DNA of 64,000 nt from Diphasiastrum complanatum (Eukaryota > Streptophyta > Lycopodiopsida > Lycopodiales > Lycopodiaceae): assembly GCA_029204225.1 (NCBI GenBank), contig CM055101.1, forward strand, positions 64,134,671-64,198,670. Reading direction: 5' to 3'. A model generated the notes under the pieces. The model was not told the DNA's origin and did not search any database. It saw nothing but the letters and a program-made list of their open reading frames with translations. A program made the position numbers and the translations under genes. Below, piece after piece: positions 11,350-23,285 of the stretch; the stretch's first letter is position 1; each line of letters begins with the position of its first letter.

Positions 11350-13242
11350 AGTTTAGTGGCCCCAGGTACTCTCGTATCTTTTAGATGAATCCCATCTCTT
11401 GCCAGTCTTCTACCATGGTGACGTATCGTGATGACATGAAGGCCGCTCTGCAGTATAGTCGGGCCATCATCTCATGATCTTCCTCTAATTGGAGGGTTAC
11501 GTTGGAATTGATCCTAATCGGATCCAGACCACGATCCCAGAAACATTCTTGCTACATTAGAAAGGCCATGGATCGGCAATATTTGGCACTTTCTTGCACG
11601 CATAGATCGACACTTGTCTTGTATTTGTGCCCGAAGTCTAGCAAATGTAGCCTCAAGTCATCCGGGGAGATTCTCTCTGAAATTCCCAGAATCACTGGCC
11701 AGTTCACCACCTCAACCCGTGGCTTTTCTGCTAGCCATGGATTTCTTCATTTGAGCGGCATGTAGAATGGATCAATTCGCTTCCACGTCAGTGCCCTCAG
11801 GTACTCTTGCAACCGTCTGCTATCCTTTAAGACCTTGCTCCGCCATTCCGGTTGCAGTTGTAGTGCCGCAATGATCTCAGTCCCGGTGGAGTATTGGCTC
11901 TGATCTATCTCCTCTTTGCCTCCCCTCATGTTGGGAGGGTATTTCCTTTTGAATTTTGATTCTTTGGTATCAGCCATCTTGTCCCTTGGCCTGGTATCTT
12001 TTTCCTTTGCCCGTTCGCTCGTTGACGGCTCAGCTACACCCGTGTCATGTCTGGGCAAGAATCTTCTCGACTCCAATGGATCTGCCAGGAAGTCGCCATC
12101 ACCCCCAATGTCAGTGTTAACTTCTAGAAGGTCAGGGATGGAGTGATCTAGAGAGGGATGTGCAGGAATGATAGGTTTAGGAGGAGGTGGGTTTAACAAA
12201 TTATATGCTGCACCAGGGGAGCGGAGTTGTTGAAGGAACTCATCTCGTCGGGCTTTGTATGTGTCAGCTGGACCTTTTGATGGGCCCATTATTCTGCTAG
12301 GAAGTGGTGGAGAGAGGGAAGATGATGAAACAGGGTAAGTTGGAATGAATGTTTCGAAAAAATCAAAAGCGGAATAAGATGAGGGATAAAAAGTGGGAGG
12401 GGGAAGAGAAAAAGCTCCAAAAGCAGCTTCGGCTCTCTGGCTACCCGATCCCGAGCTACCATCTGATGGTCGGATTTGCCCGTCCTTATTGTCTGCTCCG
12501 TCATCTCCATCATCGTCCCGTGGTTTCTTTGAATGAGCATCTGCTTGGGCCTTGCACGCCGTGTCCCACAACTAGTTCACCTTGTCCAAGACTTGTTGCA
12601 GGGCCTTTGTTGTATCTTCTAGCTGCTTCTGGGACTCCATGATGATCTTTTCCTGCTTGGCCACAATATTTTTGAAATTCCTTTTCTCGACTTCCCGTTC
12701 TCGGATTAGCCGCACATACTTCTCCATCCGGATGATGGGTGGGGTGGTGATTTCGTTTGGTGGCATGACGTGGGTTGTGCCCATGTCCGCTGTAGCTGAT
12801 GATGTAGCTGTTCCATCACCTCCCTCGATGGTGTGTAAGGGTGAGGAGTGTGTCGGAGAGGCTGCATTTGAGCTTCCATCATCAAAAGATGAATCTTCTG
12901 ATGATGTTCCAGCGGATGATTTTCTTTTGACCTGAAGCTTCCTATGTATGCGTTGTTGCCTTGTGTCTGGCAACTAGGCCTTGGAGGTATCGGCCTGTTG
13001 AGCTTCCAAGGATGCTGCTGCTTGTGGATCTGGTTGTGGGCTTTGTGGCTTGTGTACTGGTGGAAGAATACTGGTGTTCACCCTTTTGGGTGGAAGATCT
13101 GATGGTGAAGTAGCCCGGGAGCGTGGACGCTTAGACTGTTTGGCCCCTATTGGGATGTCCCATGCTTTGTCTGTAGCTTGCAGGTGTCGCGAAAGCGAGG
13201 CGGTTCTCTTTTCGTCTTCTTCTTCTTATTCGCGAACCATTT
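11350..13242 (-). pseudogene. Single-ORF LTR element protein, copy 3
   Basis: The longest-preserved member. A single minus-strand frame of about 630 codons is broken by stops near 13230, 12975, 12573, 11745, 11560 and 11380. Order: Ser/Pro-rich N-terminus with a basic patch (RKLQVKRK, about 12930), coiled coil (REREVEKRNFKNIVAKQEKI, about 12650-12710), a long Pro/Ser-rich linker (12090-12550), then the C-terminal domain with LQPEWRSKVLKDSRRLQEYL (about 11800-11860), RVEVVNWPVILGISERISP and LYCRAAFMSSRYVTMVEDW. The last piece aligns with LYFYAAMMGGSWKSRFTSW of copy 1 and QPEW---LF--D-AAIRAY of copy 2. No pol domains are seen. Gag-like function is inference. Confidence 0.55.
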
Positions 13243-13259
13243 TGTATCTTTGAATTTTC

Positions 13260-13975
13260 TTTTGCACGGAAGTTGTTTGCAGAATCCTAGACACTCGACT
13301 ACACATTACATAACATATTTTATTTAGCAATCAAGGCACACAACACAAGACAAGGAGATACACGAGAATAGAGTGACTGTATTATCAGTATAATTTGGAG
13401 CGAGATCGTCAGTGTCTCGCTCATTGGCGGAGTGACACTCTGCTCTTTCGTTGTGTTCTGCTCGTTGGCAGACTTTCATGCACAGCTATGGTTTCTAGTA
13501 TTTTTTCTGCTCTACTTGCTACCTCTCTCTCTCTGTCTCTTATAGATCTCTGTATTCAGATTCTTTTGGTTATGATCTAGAGAGGATCATTTTTACCTCC
13601 ACTGTGTGGAGTTTTTAAGATAGCTAAAATGTAGAATCACAAGACTAGTTAATGCTAATCAACTAGTTAGCTAGTCTTCGTCGTTACCATTTGTTTCAGT
13701 TGGGCATGAAGCCTATTGAGCTGCCAGCTGGCAGCGCAAAATATTCTTCTTCGTTTGTTTTGTAATCTCCCGTTTGCTTTCGTTCTTTTCGTTTCTTTCA
13801 TTTTTGCACCCCTTTGCGGTTTGCGGTCTTGGAGGTGTGTTTACAATTCACGAATGATTCGCGACTCGTTCGTGCTTCGAGTCAAAGACACGTTGATTGT
13901 CGTGAATTGTTCTCATTTGACCTTCGTTTTTTGTTTGTACTGCGACAAAGTTGCAAGAGTTCACCATTTCTGACA
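13260..13975 (-). repeat. 3' LTR of minus-strand copia element (copia-3)
   Basis: On the minus strand CAAGAGGGAG (polypurine tract) is followed by TGTCAGAAATGG at 13975, right after the RNase H region, the expected place for a copia 3' LTR. It contains a short TCTC-rich run near 13520-13545. The distal end is not defined; the next element's ORF starts at 13242. Confidence 0.5.
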
Positions 13976-15411
13976 CTCCCTCTTGAACCTTGCAGCTTTG
14001 TACGTTTAATCTGATTGCCCTTCTTTGCTTGGCAAAGAGTGGCTTGTCAAGCAGTTTCATGAGCAAATCTGCAATCATATTTTCAAATTCTATATACTGA
14101 ACCTGGAGCTCTCCTTTCGAGATCAAATCTCAAACGTGATGGTACTTCAGAGGTATGTGCTTTGTCTTGGAATGGAAGATGGAATCCTGGGACAGATAGA
14201 TGGCACTCTGAGAGTCCATCATCATCATGCTTGGCCCTCTTTGTGGTATCCTGATTGCCTCCAACATCATCTGCAGCCACACTACCTCATCGACCTTTGA
14301 AGCTATGACATATTCAACTTCGCAAGAGGATTGAGCCACCAAGGTTTGCTTTTTTGCATATCCAGCTGATTGCAGTTCCGTACGCTATTGTACATCCTCC
14401 AGTAATGGACTTGCTGTCATCTTTGTAGCTCGCCAGCTCGCATCACTATAGTGATGCAGCTCGAATCTTTTTTTCATTTTCAGCTTTGTAGGTTAATCCC
14501 ACATTCTGGGTACTTTTCAGATACTGTAGGATTCGTTTGGCCGTTTGCCAATATGCCATACCAGGATTTGAAGAGAATTGGCTCAATGCATATACAGAAA
14601 AAGCCAAATCGGGTCTGGTACAAATTGTCAAGTACATCAAACTACCGATTAAGTTCTGGTAGGGTATACCAGCCATCTTCTATTCTTCCTCTTTCGTTTT
14701 TAGGCAATCCTAATTCGTGAGCCTGGCTCCAACTATCATTGGTGTGGCTTTTTCTTTGCATTCCATCATGTGGTACTACTTCAGCACTTTTCTGGCATAC
14801 TCTGATTGACTCAAGTGCATTTTGCCCTTTGTTCAATCTCTTCTGATCTCCAGCCCTAGGCATTTTGTTGCTTCTCCAAGGTCTGTGATTTGGTAGCTTT
14901 CAGAAATCTGACTCTTCGTGTCTTTGATCAACATCAAGGAATTTTCTATCATCAGCAAATCATCCATGAAAATGGTCAATATCACAAAATCCTTTCCTAC
15001 TCTTTTAATGTAGACATTACAGTCTGGTTGAGTAGGATTGAACTCTAGAGATTTCAGAAGACCATCAAGATTTTTATACAAGGCTCATGATGCATGTTTC
15101 AAACCGCAGATGCATCTCTTTAATCGACAGACATACTGTCTATTGTCGGGGTCTTCATAGCCTTCAGGTTGCTTCATGAAGATTTCCTCCTCTAGATCTT
15201 CGTGGAGAAAGACTGTTTTCACGTCAATCTGGTGAATTTCCATATTGTATTGTGTGGCATATGCAAGGAGTAGCCTTATGCTTGTCATCTTCACCATGGA
15301 CAAATATGTGTCGAAATAGTCAACACCATATCTCTGCGTGTAACCCTTTGCGATAAGTCTTGCTTTGTAGTGGCCAATAGGGCCCTCTAATTTTAGCTTT
15401 TTCTTGTACAC
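13976..15411 (-). pseudogene. Copia reverse transcriptase and RNase H (copia-3)
   Basis: The minus-strand reading starts with the copia RT signature KARLIAKGYTQRYGVDYFDT (15355-15300) and continues to IDVKTVFLHEDLEEEIFMKQ, PEGYEDP and CGLKHAS. The next ORF (15081-14833) has ILTIFMDDLLMI, where plant copia normally has YVDDLLI. Then come GSLMYLTICTRPDLAF (14650-14590) and RNase H pieces (SSCEVEYVIASKVDEVVWLQ, 14325-14270; KTKHIPLKYH). The frame changes at least five times. The usual order RT-RNase H after integrase identifies Ty1/copia. The catalytic YVDD is altered to FMDD and RNase H is split, so it is inactive. Confidence 0.88.
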
Positions 15412-16740
15412 CCTCTTGCAGACGACTATTTTTTTGTTTTCTGATAGTGGCTCTAATGTCCATGTCTCATTTCACCTCATCGACTCGATCTCCTCTGACA
15501 TTGCCTGCTTTCAAAATTCTCCCTCTAGACTCTGGATAGCTTCTTGGTATGTTGCTGGCTCTTTTGTGAAGCTGCAGTACTCAAACTGCGTGTCTTTGCT
15601 CCATTGAAGATTGTCAGAGTAGCAGTCTGGAGGTCTTCTTTGTCTCATTGACCTTCGAGGTTCGTTTCGTTGCTGCTCGAACATTTCTTGTTCGTGGGAT
15701 CGATCCTCTGCCTCCTACTGCTCTGGAGTCTGAGGCTCTGCATTCTGATTTGATGTATGCCCTCAATCTCCCTCTTGAATGGGCAGCAGTGTGAAGATCT
15801 CATGGCCTCTTTCATCTTTTAGTCCAAGGAATGTGGACTCATCGAACTTCACATCTCTGTTCGAAACAACCTTCTTCGTGGTTGGGTTGTAGAGCCTGTA
15901 CACATGTGTTCCATTCGAGTAGCCAACCATGATTGTTTGTTCAGATTTGTCATCGAGCTTGATTCTCTTTTCTTTTGTAATGTGCTTGTATGCTGCACAT
16001 CCAAACACTCGTACGTATGACAGATCAAGCTTTCTGCCTGTCGAAATTTTGTATGGTGTTTTGTTTTCCAGTGTTGTCATTGTAGATCTGTTCTGTAGGT
16101 GTACAGCTGCAACTATTGCCTCAGCCCAAAATTGACCTGGCAGTTGAGCCTGTGCCATCATGCATATGGCTCCTTCGACTAGCGTTTTATTCCTTCTTTC
16201 TACCACACCGTTGTATTCTGGTGTGTATGCAGGAGTGAACTGGTGTTCTATCCCCTGTTCTTCGTAGAATCTTGAGAATTCTGTGCTTTTGTATTCACCT
16301 CCATTGTCGAATCTAAGGATCTGTATCTTTTTTGAGGTGTGTCGCTCTACGAATGCCATGAACTTCTTGAAGGAATCAAACACTTCGAATTTCTTCTTCA
16401 AGTAGTAGATCATGGTCATCCGGTTGTAACCATCTATGAATGTCAAAAAGTATCTCAAACCTAAGAGCGAATCCATCTTCATCGGTCCACAGACATCAGA
16501 ATGGACGAGCTCAAGAATCTCCTTGGCTCTTCTTCCCTCATGCGTGAATGGATTTTGATGTTGCTTGTCTTTCTAACAAGCTTCGCAAAACTCAGTTTCG
16601 GGCTTTGAAACCTTGAGACCTGTGACTATGTCTTTTCTGCTCATGTCGTACAGGCTCTACATGTTCAGATGATACATTCTCCTATGCTAGAGCTGATCTT
16701 CATTTTTTGAAGCATTCAATATGCTATCAGAGTTGCTGAT
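15412..16740 (-). pseudogene. Copia integrase (copia-3)
   Basis: The core ORF 16482-15763 (239 aa) has SLLGLRYFLTFIDGYNRMTM (first catalytic Asp in FIDGY), FDNGGEYKSTEF (second Asp region), then HQFTPAYTPEYNGVVERRNK with the final catalytic Glu in VVERRNK, followed by AQLPGQFWAEA and VFGCAAYKHITKEKR. Upstream to about 16740 lies the integrase HHCC zinc-finger region with stops. The first part of the typical D-D35-E core is complete in sequence, so this is the best preserved domain of the element. 15412-15762 is the hinge region between integrase and RT, with in-frame stops. Confidence 0.9.
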
Positions 16741-17155
16741 TATTTGGCCTGGTAGAGATTTCCTTCTCTGCATCCGATCGTCAGCAACTTGTTTGTCGTC
16801 TTCTCGATCATGTGGCATGTGTTGTCGTCGAACAAAACTCGAATGCCTAGATCTGACATCTTGGAGACAGATAGCAGATCTTTTCTAAGTGAGGGCACAT
16901 AGAGTGCTCCTGGCAACTCTGCTTGGACTAACAGTGTTCGTAGTTGTGGAGTGCCGATGCCTTTGACATCATGTCTGCTTCCAACCCCTAGAATCACTGC
17001 TCTATTGTCTTCGAGTTCGCGAAAGTCGATCAAGACCACCTTGTTGCAGGTTATGTGTGATGTTTTTGAATCAATGACTACATCGTAGTCGTGTTCAGTG
17101 TAGCTGGTTGAAGATTCGTCGAGTACGTGAAAGCTTTGTCACCTCTTTCAACATC
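16741..17155 (-). pseudogene. Copia protease / GAG-pre-integrase segment (copia-3)
   Basis: The minus ORF 17039-16740 reads LRTLLVQAELPGALYVPSLRK with KDLLSVSKMSDLGIRVLFDD, typical of the segment after the copia aspartic protease (VLYVP-L--NLLSV). The protease active site would be near 17100; a reading with DSKTSH is seen but the canonical DSGA is not recovered. The domain is broken. Confidence 0.75.
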
Positions 17156-17873
17156 CTATGATGATTCTGCAACGTTTTCCTTTTCAGCTTTGTTTTTTCT
17201 TTTTGGGTTGAATCTGCAATCGTATGCAGAATGCCCTTTCTTCTTGTAGTGCATGCAAGGTATTGCTAGATTAAAGTAGCATTTGTTGGCCGTATGGCCT
17301 GGTTTGTGGCAGTGATCACTGGAAGAAGATTGCTGATTCGAGGACTTCATCTTCTCGAATCTTGGCTTGTTCTTGTTCTTGTTCTTCTTCTTTCCTTTCG
17401 TGAAGAGAGCCTTCTCTTGATCACTGCTTCCCTCTCCTTCGTCTCTCATCAGCGACAAGACTGATTGCTTTGTCGAATGTCATATCTGGTAGACTCAGTA
17501 TGAGCATTCTCAACAGCTGATAGGACGTCGGTAGAGATTTCATGAAGTACATCAGCTACTGTAGTGTTGGGACCTAGTGCTCCTGTCCTGATGCAGCGAG
17601 TTGAGCGAAGATCGTTCTGATCTTCTCAACGTGTTGTTCCAACTGGTTGCCATCCCACCGTACGGATTGCAGTTGATTGTGAAGGTGCATGACTGAAGCT
17701 GTAGTCCTCACTTCATACTTCTGCTTCAATCTTTTCCATGCTGCATGGTTGCTTTTATAGTCTTCAATCTGCATGAGTAGATCTTCATTTATGGATGAAA
17801 CGATGATCGACCTTGCATGCTCATCTTTTCTAATCCATTCAGCTCTCCTCGGATCTCCCTCTGGAGGCTGCAC
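17156..17873 (-). pseudogene. Copia gag with two zinc knuckles (copia-3)
   Basis: ORF 17873-17574 has the UBN2-type gag (IIVSSINEDLLMQIEDYKSN, AAWKRLKQKYEVRT, LHNQLQSVRW). ORF 17458-17156 has a Lys-rich tract and two Cys/His knuckles: CHKPGHTANKC (with its first Cys lost to Asp-His) and CMHYKKKGHSAYDC. The N-terminus and 5' LTR are missing beyond 17880; the plus-strand PBS-like TGGTATCCAAGAGCC at 17925 belongs to the opposite orientation, so the element is truncated there. Confidence 0.82.
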
Positions 17874-17880
17874 CTATGAG

Positions 17881-18318
17881 AGCTCAGATGCATGAGAACC
17901 CAGTGAAATTTTCTATAGATACGTGGTATCCAAGAGCCATCAGAGTCTTTTTCATTACAAACGAAAAGTGAGACAATATTGCTTCATGGTCTGCGGCTTC
18001 CGAAAGCCATTGCAAAGCTAAAAGAAGATGAACAGCAGAATCTGAAACAAAATGTAGTTGAATCCATATGAAAATAAATAACCAAATTTGTAATAAATGT
18101 TGGCGGTCTTTCGTAAATCATATATGTTACTCTAACTATGGTTAGATCAAAATAGACTTAGTTTAACCGCAAGTGTTAAGTCCTAGGCACTCAAGAAACT
18201 CACGGGCAGCAATTACGGTCCAATCACAAATTAGGACCCTGCCCGGTGGGAGTTTTGAATTGTATAAAAATATGACCGGAACAAAAAAGAAATCGACCGG
18301 CAACAACGTTACAGTCTT
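17881..18318. other. Junction stretch without a gene
   Basis: No coding region is supported. It holds a plus-strand TGGTATCCAAGAGCC (about 17925), like a mutated tRNA-Met primer site, in the wrong orientation for the neighbouring copia-3. It separates copia-3 from the DUF7869-like pseudogene. Confidence 0.4.
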
Positions 18319-20235
18319 TCACAGGTGTAAATATATAAGTAGGCCAAGTGTACGTCGAATAGCTGAAAAGTCAAAAACAACATCTTGACAAAAGGCCCTT
18401 TTGGTGCTCAAAACTCCTCTAATGAATTCAAATTCCAAAGAATTCTCACCAAGTCCTCTCAATTTAGTGCTTGAAATATTATCGAGACTTTCTTTTTCAA
18501 CTGAAGAAGTTGATGACCCATCTTCCTCATTAGAGTCTATTGGCAAATTCTCATCCGAATTGGCATCCAATGTTGAGAGAAAATTTTGTAATGTGGCTTT
18601 GCTACGTTGAAGCCGAGTCGAAGATGATGGTTGTGCACTTAATCCAAGACATTCTTGAAAAATAGATATTGTTGACTTTTGTAAATGGCTCGTCATTGTG
18701 AACTCGAAATTAAATACAAGTACATCCACATCTTGGAGATTTACATTATCGACTCTTGGCTGATTCTTTGTTGAACGCTTCCGCTTGTCTTTTGGATCTA
18801 ATTGAACATTTCTAGCTCGTACCTTCCCAAAAAAGCGTTTGTTGAAATGGTATGTATCCAATGCACACGTACAATTATCCGGTTGCTCTGAATGAAGTCA
18901 ATTACTTTAGCAATCAAAATGAATGATTTTTGCTATTTTTTGAAGCTAGAAGTGCAATGAGACTACTGACCTTTATTTCATCGAGTTTACCAGACAATTT
19001 AGTCTTTACAGCATTTATAGTTTGTCAACTTTTTCTAGGACCCAAATAAATCTCACGTTCTGTCATTGATGAAGTTGAAAATCTAAACGGTTCCTCAAAC
19101 AAGTTTGCATCTCCCAAGCTGAGCAAACTTAACTTTTGCTCTTCAAAAAATCCACCCACCAATGTCGATCAAACTCATCGAAAAATTGGTATGTTGCTTG
19201 AATGGTCGATTTCAAAAAGTTTAAAGCCAGAAATGGATCAACTGGACGTTGTTCTCTTTGAGCCTTTTGCTCTTCCATGGTATAAGTTAGATGACACAAA
19301 AATGCAAGCTTAACTTGAGAAGAGGGCATGCTTTGTAAGAAACAAACTCATTCAGATGGTAACTATGTCGTAGAGTTTGAAAATTGCTTTCCCCACAACA
19401 ATTTGATGCCACCAATATCATTTTCAATTTTGAACTGATGTTAACTAATATCATTTATTGATGCAAACCAACGGGGTTGGCTCAGTTGGTTGGCTTGGCA
19501 TCCAAAGTTTCTTTGGTCCCAGGTTCGAGCCTCCCCTTGGAAACCAAGAAGCATTTATTGATGCAATGCAATGTTGTGGATTATGGTAATGGTCAAGTTT
19601 GGATCATTTTGAATATTGGGATAATTGAAATACACTTTAGACTGCAAAGTGTCGTTGAATATAAGAGCTCCAACCAAATGAACTTGGATAAAATGCACTT
19701 CATTTAGATTTTTTGGCACCCTTACAAAATGTGGCAGTAGCATTTTTTTTTGGTCCATCCCATTGATTACGAGACCCAAATACTTTTGAGAAAATTCCAA
19801 ACACTTTTTGTGTTTGGCAAGCTTTGTCTTTCTATTGCTTGTTGCTCTCTATGAATTTGAAGTGACTTTGTAATGTTGTCTAAAATATCACACACAAAAA
19901 TGATTTAGTAAGTGAGAGTAAAAGAAATTCAAACTAGGTGGTTGAAAATAAATGACAAAATTTAGTATATGTCAAGTACCTTTTTCCTGAGGAATTTTTG
20001 CTTGTTCTTTGAGCACTTTCAGTTGCTCGCAGATGGTACAGACAAACATTCTAGATTTTTTTTGGGATTTTTACCAGACCAGAATCTCTCTTCCACAGTT
20101 TTACGAAATAAGAATAACATAGATAATGAACATTCTTCAACATTGCAAAATATTTATACATCATGAATATTTCGATAGCCCAATTTTGGCTCGAGGGTGT
20201 CCATAAGGTTTTTTTCCACCAAAAGATGAGCACAT
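18319..20235 (-). pseudogene. Decayed DUF7869-like gene (probable transposon-derived)
   Basis: The minus strand carries, in order: FVKLWKRDSG-VKIPKK (about 20110-20060), CTICEQLKVLKEQAKIPQEK in a shifted frame (about 20035-19980), a likely intron, then the core segment LGLVINGMDQKKMLLPHFVR and FNYPNIQNDPNLTITII (19790-19575). It ends with a charged, Ser/Asn-rich C-terminal part 18861-18400 (NLQDVDVLVFNFE, SSSTRLQRSKATLQNFLSTL). From memory the pattern (I-DGMDQ-K---PH----K----------L-G, then P-DSNLTVT) is that of the DUF7869 family found in ferns, mosses, algae and cnidarians; the assignment needs a profile search. An 85-bp insertion at 19467-19551 ends the core frame. A related plus-strand piece is at 26640-27297. 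Confidence 0.55.
19452..19566 (+). mobile_element. tRNA-derived SINE-like insertion with 15-bp target duplication
   Basis: CATTTATTGATGCAA occurs at 19452-19466 and again at 19552-19566, a perfect 15-bp duplication. The 85 bp between them contain GGTTGGCTCAGTTGGTTGG, matching a tRNA box A, and CAGGTTCGAGCCTCC, matching box B, about 35 bp apart. That is what a tRNA-derived SINE or retroposed tRNA copy looks like. There is no A-tail and the body is about tRNA length. The insertion interrupts the DUF7869-like pseudogene. Confidence 0.75.
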
Positions 20236-20528
20236 GGGCTAACCTCCCTCATCTCTCTTCTCTCCCTCTCTCTCTCTCACATTTGGATTGTGTGTGTGGT
20301 TAATATTAGTTTGGAGCTAGAGTTAGAATGGGTTAGTGTTAGTTTTGTGTAGAAGCAACTAAGCAAGCAACTAATCTAGTTAGATCACCTATCCTTGTTG
20401 TTCTAACCCCTTTTTGACAGGCGAAGGGCTGCTCACCACATATTTCTACACCCTACAACAATCTTGCAAAATAAGTAATTCGTTTCTAAATTTAGGATTG
20501 AAAAATTACTTGAATTTTAAACAATTGA
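20236..20528. other. Junction between the DUF7869-like pseudogene and copia-2A
   Basis: No gene is visible. It includes a short TCTC-rich tract (20250-20280). Homology to copia begins at the gag sequence near 20529 with no LTR or primer site in front, so the copia is 5'-truncated here. Confidence 0.45.
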
Positions 20529-22920
20529 GTGAAGCTAGAGTCATTGACAAGTTCAATGGTTCTAACTTCTACATCTGGAAGTTAAAACTTAGAATGATGT
20601 GGATAGATAGAGATCTTTGGGATGTAGTAGAAGGTGCAGACCTGAAACCAGAAGATGGTGATCAAGCAAAGGCCTGGAGGATCAAAGATTAGAAGGCCTT
20701 AGCATGTATCACACTCAATCTGGCCGACTCCCAAATATCTCACGTTACCACGTGCAAAACCTCTAAGGAAGCACTGGACTTGTTATCAAGTCTCTATGAG
20801 ACTCACGATGTAACCACGAGATTACATCTTAGAAGGAAGTTCTTTACTCTTAGCATGTCTGATTCTACTGCCATTACTTCTCACATCAACAATTTCAAGT
20901 CCCTGATAGATCAGTTATCAACTGTAGGTTGTTCTATTCAAGATGATGATGTCGTTATGACCTTGCTTTCTTCTCTTCCAAATTCGTATGAACACTTTGT
21001 GGTGATGATCTCCACACAACCCGACCTCACTCTTCAAAAGGTGATCGGTCATCTTCTTCAAGAGGAAATGTGGAGAAAGACTAGCAACTTGTCCATCAAA
21101 GACAAATCCATGGCTCTATACACCAAGAAGAAAGACTATTCCAAGGGCAAGGATCAAGTGCAGCAGCAACAACAGAATCCTCACACTCAAGGTGAGCATG
21201 GTGGATCGTGCAGCTTTTCTATAGATAATGCAAAAGAGCTAATCATGACATCAAGGAGGGTCGCATCAAGATCTACAACGAGGCAAAGAAGCAGCAACAG
21301 CAGTAGCAACCAGACTCCTCCAACACGGCAAAATTCAAGGAGTCAAATACACATTTGTTAATGGCTTACAACAACAACAGTGAAGACTGTGATAGCTGGT
21401 ACCTAGACAGCGGCGCTATCCAACACATGACCTCTTGCAAGAAATGGTTTACGGAGTACACAACTTACAACAGAGACCAATTCATCTACCTCAAAGATTC
21501 TAGCACCAAATGCGTGGAAGGCAAAGGAGCAGTGAAGATCAGCTTCGACAACGATCTGTCCATTTGTGTTCCTAACATCCTTCGTGTTCTTCAATTGTCA
21601 AAGAACCTATTATCAGTCTCTAAGATAACTTATGAGGGCTACATTATTACTTTCTCATCTGAGCAGTGTATAATACTCGAGGAAGATACTACTCTGACTA
21701 CATGCACTAGAGTCGGAAATCTTTATGTACTCTCTAATTTAGTTGCATTGGCTAGTATCTCTAATGAAAATTTAAACGACAGTATTGTTCTATGTCATAG
21801 TCAATTTGGACACGTGAATACAAGATCACTTTCTTATATGCGTTGCAGTAATTTAGTTGATGGACTGAATTTCTCTTCTTCATTAGATAGGAAATCTTTC
21901 TTTTGTGAATCATGCATCTATGGGAAGCACTCTAGAAGCAAGTTTCCAAAATCACATTCCATCAAAACAAAGCATGTAATAGATCTTGTACATAGCGATC
22001 TTTGTGGTCCAATGCTAACTCCATCCTTAGGAGATGCACTCTATTTTATCACTTTCATAGATGATTATTGTAGATGGTCTATAGTCACGTTCATTAAGCA
22101 CAAATCTGAAGCCTTTGAATGCTTCAAGAGATTCAAGGCCATGGCCGAGACACAAACATCTAGGAAAGTAAAGGCACTCCGAACTGATGGTGGCAGCAAA
22201 TACATCTCCAACGAGATGTCCAACTAGCTGGCTGAACATGGCATCAAAAGACAGTTCACTACTTTCTATTCACCTCAATAGAACGAGATTGTAGAAAGGA
22301 AGAATCGAACTCTTCTCAACTCAGCTAGAACCATGCTACATCAAGCACACCTACCTATGAAGTTCTGGGCAGAAGCTACTGCCATAGCCTGTTACGTGCA
22401 GAACAAATCCAGCACCAAAGCCGTCAACAACAAGACTTCTCATGAAGTTTGGCATGGGCACAAGCCTAGTGTCAGCCATTTAAAAATCTTTGTTGTATAT
22501 GTTTTGTTCACATTCCTAAACATCTTAGGAAGAAGCTGGATCATAGAACAAATAAATGTATTTTTATTGGCTATCCTGATGAATATAAAGCTTATAAAGT
22601 TTATGATCCATCCACCAATGTAGTATTTGTCTCTAGGGATGTAATATTTCAAGAACATACATACTATGATTTCAAACGACCATCGATAAACGATGCTATG
22701 TCATTTCATCCTATTTTATGTAGCATTGATTCTTCCAACGTTGATGTTCCTTCTACAGAACCTGCAGCTACAGCTACAGAAGCCGAGTAGCCGACAGTTC
22801 CTGTCATTAAACCAGACCAAGCTAGCTCAAACAGATCTGGAGAAATTCAAGAAGAAGCATCATCGCATCCTGGTCAACTAAACGTCCGCAGATCCTCACG
22901 GACTCAAACAGTTAATGGGA
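20529..22920 (+). pseudogene. Copia gag-protease-integrase, 5'/3' truncated (copia-2A)
   Basis: Gag starts EARVIDKFNGSNFYIWKLKL and runs through LLSSLYETHDV to ISTQPDLTLQKVIGHLLQEE with one stop near 20691. Protease has WYLDSGAIQHMTSCKKWF (about 21398), with DSGA intact. Pre-integrase has NLLSVSKITYEGY and CESCIYGKHSRSKF. Integrase has LVHSDLCGPML, FITFIDDYCRWSIV and LRTDGGSKYISNEM (catalytic Asp positions kept), a stop at about 22225, then YSPQ-NEIVERKNRT with a further stop, LPMKFWAEA and the hinge to about 22900 (STEPAATATEAE). Only a few stops break it, so it is younger than copia-3. It ends in the hinge; its own RT is missing. Confidence 0.88.
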
Positions 22921-23285
22921 GGTATGATTCAATGATAAAAAGCACAACTTAAAATTCATACATTTTCATGAATGTAACCAATGTATGATGTGACAAGAAG
23001 AGGTGAATGTTGCCTCATTTTCTATGTAGCACCATAGGCAAAATGATTGAGAAACCATTAAAAATTGTCATTGGATTTAAATTCTTGATATGAAATAGAC
23101 ATTACTCGTCGAGCTGACTAATGATGCATCAAGGTCTGCTTTGTTCACTAGAAAAGTGGTGAGTAATAAAAATCACAAAAAAGTGGAAAAAAATACAATT
23201 GATGAGTAATAATCCTATCAAAAAAGAGAAAATTAGCAACAAAAAAAAAAATGCAAACAAGCTGCTCATTTGTTTATCCATCACA
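22921..23285. other. Junction between two copia fragments
   Basis: AT-rich sequence with homopolymer A runs (about 23175-23255) and no coding content. It separates the hinge of copia-2A from a second copy of the integrase end in copia-2B, so it marks a recombination or insertion/deletion breakpoint. Confidence 0.5.

Noticed and set aside
11007-12935. Plus-strand ORFs between 11 and 13 kb
   Set aside because: They are antisense to the copy 3 single-ORF element, whose minus-strand frame has homologues elsewhere in the window.
17920-17940. TGGTATCCAAGAGCC as primer site of copia-3
   Set aside because: It points to the plus strand while copia-3 gag is on the minus strand, so it cannot be its primer site.
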